Shown here piece by piece: positions 5,336-7,096 of a DNA stretch of 7,096 nt. The stretch is from Nanobdellati archaeon. GTDB taxonomy: Archaea; SpSt-1190. The stretch is taken from contig WAMX01000104.1 in NCBI GenBank assembly GCA_015522095.1, forward strand, positions 1 to 7,096. Direction: 5' to 3'. The first letter of the stretch is position 1. Every line of letters begins with the position of its first letter. The notes beneath the pieces were generated by a model, which searched no databases, had not been told where the DNA came from, and saw nothing but the letters and a program-made list of their open reading frames with translations. The position numbers and the translations under genes are program-made.

Positions 5336-5929
5336 GTGAAGGAAATGAGGCAGATACTGGTCAAAAACGGCACGCACATAGGCACACAGCGCAAGGTAGA
5401 GGCAATGCGGAGGTTCATCTTCAAGATACGCGAGGATGGGCTGGCGATAATAAACACACAGGAGACCATTGACCGCATAAAGGCTGCAGCTCAGATGCTC
5501 GCGAAGTACAGGCCGGATGAGGTGCTCGTGGTCACATCGCGCGAGCAGGCGGAGAGGGCCGTGAAGAAATTTGCGGAGGCCGTGGGTGCCAGGGCCCTTG
5601 TGGGGCGGTTCATGCCCGGCACAATGACCAACCCGGACCTGGAGTACTTCATAGAGCCGAGGGTGCTGCTCGCCTCAGACCCCTACGGGGACAGGCAGGC
5701 TATAACCGAGGCGTTTCAGCAGGGCGTGCCTGTAATCTCCCTCGCCTCGACAAACAACCTCCTCAACAAGGTTGATCTCGTTGTGCCATGCAACAACAAG
5801 GGGCGCCGCGCCCTGGCGGCGGTGTACTGGGTGCTTGCCAACCAGGTGCTGTACGAGCGCGGCGAGCTCAAGGCAGATGAGACCATTGACACGCCCCTTG
5901 AAGAGTTCGTGGCAAAGCCTGCAAAGTAA
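5336..5929 (+). CDS. rpsB: Small-subunit ribosomal protein uS2 (archaeal S2)
   Basis: uS2 is a late-binding protein of the 30S subunit. The 197-residue sequence is the short archaeal/eukaryotic (SA-like) form without the bacterial coiled-coil insertion. Marks are NGTHIGTQRK (11-20), RRFIFKIREDGLAIIN (25-40), VGRFMPGTMTNP (89-100), FIEPRVLLASDP (105-116), VPVISLASTNN (131-141) and VDLVVPCNNKGRRALAAVYWVLA (146-168). The chosen start is GTG 5336, because GAGGTGG lies just upstream; ATG 5345 would remove three residues. The gap to rrp42 is 9 nt, so it looks like the last tightly joined member of the exosome operon. In many archaea rpsB instead follows L13, S9, RpoN, RpoK and enolase, with MEMO after it; here only the MEMO side of that context is kept. 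Confidence 0.96.
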   Translation: MKEMRQILVKNGTHIGTQRKVEAMRRFIFKIREDGLAIINTQETIDRIKAAAQMLAKYRPDEVLVVTSREQAERAVKKFAEAVGARALVGRFMPGTMTNPDLEYFIEPRVLLASDPYGDRQAITEAFQQGVPVISLASTNNLLNKVDLVVPCNNKGRRALAAVYWVLANQVLYERGELKADETIDTPLEEFVAKPAK

Positions 5930-5956
5930 ATTAAACCCCCTTTTCTTTTTCTTGTT
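5925..5956 (+). promoter_or_regulatory. rpsB-MEMO junction: weak TATA-like box and T-rich tract
   Basis: This stretch has two parts. A weak TATA-like AGTAAATTAAAC spans the rpsB stop and is centred near 5931, 26 nt before the GTG of the MEMO gene, the spacing expected for a leaderless transcript. It is followed by a pyrimidine run, five C then mostly T (5936-5956), with T4 and T5 runs. Archaeal RNA polymerase can terminate at such U-rich tracts without a hairpin, so it may partly end the exosome transcript. Both readings are inference from composition and spacing. Confidence 0.35.
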
Positions 5957-6727
5957 GTGATAAGGAAGCCGCAGGCCACAGGGTTCTATCCCGGTTCCAG
6001 GGAAGAGATAATCGCACTTCTTGGCAAGATCATCGACAGCGCAATGGCAAAGGAGTGGAAATGGTACACCCACGGGATTGTCCCGCACGCGGGCCACATT
6101 TACTCCGGGCTCGCGGCCGCCGCCCTGTACAAGTACCTGAAACCCGCCAAGAAAATAATCATACTCGGGAATGACCACTACGGGAACGCGATGGAGATAA
6201 GCGCGCACCCGTACGATGAGTGGGAAACGCCGCTGGGAAGGGTGCCCGTGGCGAAGGAACTCGGGGAGAAGCTGGGGCTGCCGGAGGTTGAGAGCCCGCG
6301 CGAGCACAGCATTGAGGTGCAGCTGCCCTTCCTCCAGTACCTGCGGGGGGAGTTTGAGTTCTTTCCCGTGACCGTGCCGCAGGTTCCCCTCTCAGAGCTT
6401 GAGAAGTTCGGAGAGAAGCTCCGGAAGCTGGGCGTTCAGGTGGTTGCCACGACGGACCTGAGCCACTATGTGCCGAAGCCAGTCGCGGTGGAGAAGGACG
6501 CGCTCGCCGTTGACTCCATCCTCCGGGGCGATCCCGTGGAGCTGCTGCACACGGTCGAGCAGCACAGGATCAGCATGTGCGGGCTGCCCCCGGTCATGGC
6601 GCTCCTCTACGCGACGGAGGGTCTTGAGAAAGAGCTCCTGATGTATTACACATCGGGGGACATTGCAGGGGGAGAGGATTCAGTGGTTGGGTATGCCTCC
6701 ATAGGGATTGCCCCAATCAATAAATAG
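5957..6727 (+). CDS. MEMO-family protein (LigB-like metal-binding fold)
   Basis: The 256-residue protein belongs to the MEMO1 family, whose fold resembles class III extradiol dioxygenases. The biochemical role in archaea is not established; human MEMO1 binds metal. The expected metal-site residues are all present: His44 in VPHAGHIYSG, His74 in LGNDHYGN, Asp167 and His170 in TTDLSHY, and Cys208 in MCGLPP. EHSIEVQLPFLQYL (116-129) and WETPLGRVPV (89-98) are further hallmarks. The second histidine motif reads GNDHYG where the family usually has GPNHxG. The GTG at 5957 gives the usual 'IRKP..tGfYPG' opening; no Shine-Dalgarno precedes it, only T-rich sequence. MEMO commonly follows rpsB in archaea. 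Its AMMECR1 and radical-SAM partners in the 'AmmeMemoRadiSam' set are not in the window. Confidence 0.92.
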   Translation: MIRKPQATGFYPGSREEIIALLGKIIDSAMAKEWKWYTHGIVPHAGHIYSGLAAAALYKYLKPAKKIIILGNDHYGNAMEISAHPYDEWETPLGRVPVAKELGEKLGLPEVESPREHSIEVQLPFLQYLRGEFEFFPVTVPQVPLSELEKFGEKLRKLGVQVVATTDLSHYVPKPVAVEKDALAVDSILRGDPVELLHTVEQHRISMCGLPPVMALLYATEGLEKELLMYYTSGDIAGGEDSVVGYASIGIAPINK

Positions 6728-6746
6728 TCGCGGGGGTCTGTATGGG

Positions 6747-7096
6747 ATGTTTAACTGGATTGAGCCGCTTGTTGAAAGCTACGGGATGCTGGCAATTTTC
6801 ATAACAATGGCGCTTGAGTCTGCGCTCGTGCCAATCCCGAGCGAGATTGTGGTGCCGCTGGGAGGATGCCTCGCGCACAAGGGGTACTTCACGCTCTGGG
6901 AGGTCGTGCTTGCAACCAGCCTTGCAAACCTCCTCGGCTCCATCGTGGCATATTATGCCGGCACAAAGATGGGCTGGATACACCGGTTCAGCTTCCTTGA
7001 GGAGCACCTGAAGATGTCAAACCGCTTCTTCGAGAAGCACGGGCTCAAGGCGGTGTTCTTCGGGCGCATGATGCCTGCCGTGAGGACCTTCATCTC
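6747..7096 (+). CDS. DedA-family integral membrane protein (N-terminal part)
   Basis: The first 116 residues are visible and the frame runs off the window. DedA/VTT-domain proteins sit in the cytoplasmic membrane; bacterial members move or flip undecaprenyl phosphate and related lipids, and an archaeal polyprenyl-phosphate or lipid role is inferred. Hydrophobic stretch GMLAIFITMALESALVPIPSEIVVPLGG (13-40) contains the family's 'ES..vPiPsE...p.gG' with Glu24 and Glu33. VVLATSLANLLGSIVAYYAGTKMG (53-76) matches the 'a..G...G....Y..G...G' helix. FEKHGLKAVFFGRMMPAVRTFI (95-116) gives the 'F..hG...vf.gR..P.vRtf' motif with Arg107 and Arg113, counterparts of arginines important in bacterial DedA. 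ATG 6747 fits the family; ATG 6742 is in another frame. GGGGGT at 6732-6737 is a fair ribosome site. The gap to MEMO is 19 nt, so co-transcription is likely. Confidence 0.9.
   Translation, partial: MFNWIEPLVESYGMLAIFITMALESALVPIPSEIVVPLGGCLAHKGYFTLWEVVLATSLANLLGSIVAYYAGTKMGWIHRFSFLEEHLKMSNRFFEKHGLKAVFFGRMMPAVRTFI

Noticed and set aside
4546..5478. Long minus-strand open frame (310 codons) antisense to rrp42 and the start of rpsB
   Set aside because: Its translation is dominated by Ser, Pro, Met and Phe with no domain, it covers an unmistakable Rrp42 gene, and it has no plausible promoter or ribosome site. It is a codon-bias shadow.
5675..6307. Minus-strand open frame (210 codons) opposite rpsB and MEMO
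   Set aside because: It spans two well-supported genes and their junction on the opposite strand and has no recognisable features.
6742..6746. ATG at 6742 as the start of the DedA gene
   Set aside because: It is in a different frame from the DedA-like reading, which begins at ATG 6747.
1..7096. CRISPR array, insertion sequence, attachment site or horizontally acquired island
   Set aside because: No spaced direct repeats, transposase, integrase or terminal inverted repeats were seen. Nearly all the sequence is accounted for by intact housekeeping-type genes.

Overview
The window is archaeal chromosomal DNA, moderately GC-rich. Its core is the conserved archaeal proteasome/exosome superoperon: 20S proteasome alpha, the SBDS/Sdo1 ribosome-maturation factor, and the exosome subunits Rrp4, Rrp41 and Rrp42. 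Supporting marks are an archaeal-type alanyl-tRNA synthetase N-terminus, archaeal uS2, TATA-type promoters and GGTGA/GGAGG Shine-Dalgarno sites. The gene set suggests a euryarchaeal lineage. A Thermoplasmatota-like or uncultivated relative is possible, but nothing here fixes the lineage. No insertion sequence, CRISPR array, tRNA, rRNA or broken gene was seen; gene packing is very tight.

Left part (1-1700, all minus strand). Read in the direction of transcription, a cupin-like protein (1700-1041) and a small class I SAM-dependent methyltransferase (1044-532) overlap by ATGA and look translationally coupled. Next is a single-domain PRC-barrel protein (490-206) behind its own TATA box. Last is the start of alaS (171-1, cut by the window edge), whose TATA box lies so close to the ATG that a leaderless mRNA is likely.

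Middle (1701-1773). A 73-bp divergent intergenic region holds one nearly symmetric promoter. A 25-bp imperfect inverted repeat is centred on TTTTAAAA, with a purine-rich BRE-like flank on each side and a predicted leader of about 11 nt in each direction. It would fire the cupin-methyltransferase pair leftward and the psmA operon rightward.

Right part (1774-7096, all plus strand). psmA, sdo1, rrp4, rrp41, rrp42 and rpsB run with overlaps or gaps of 9 nt or less, so one transcript could link protein degradation, 60S maturation, 3'-5' RNA decay/tailing and the small ribosomal subunit. The L37Ae gene that often follows rrp42 is absent. Instead rpsB and a MEMO-family gene follow, a pair usually met behind the L13-S9-RpoN-RpoK-enolase cluster. 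A pyrimidine-rich tract separates rpsB from MEMO; MEMO lacks a Shine-Dalgarno and may have its own leaderless promoter. The window ends inside a DedA-family membrane protein.

The points most worth a second look are the symmetric divergent promoter, the uncharacterised cupin-methyltransferase pair, the PRC-barrel protein as a possible CdpB-like division factor, and the splice of the exosome operon onto the S2-MEMO module.
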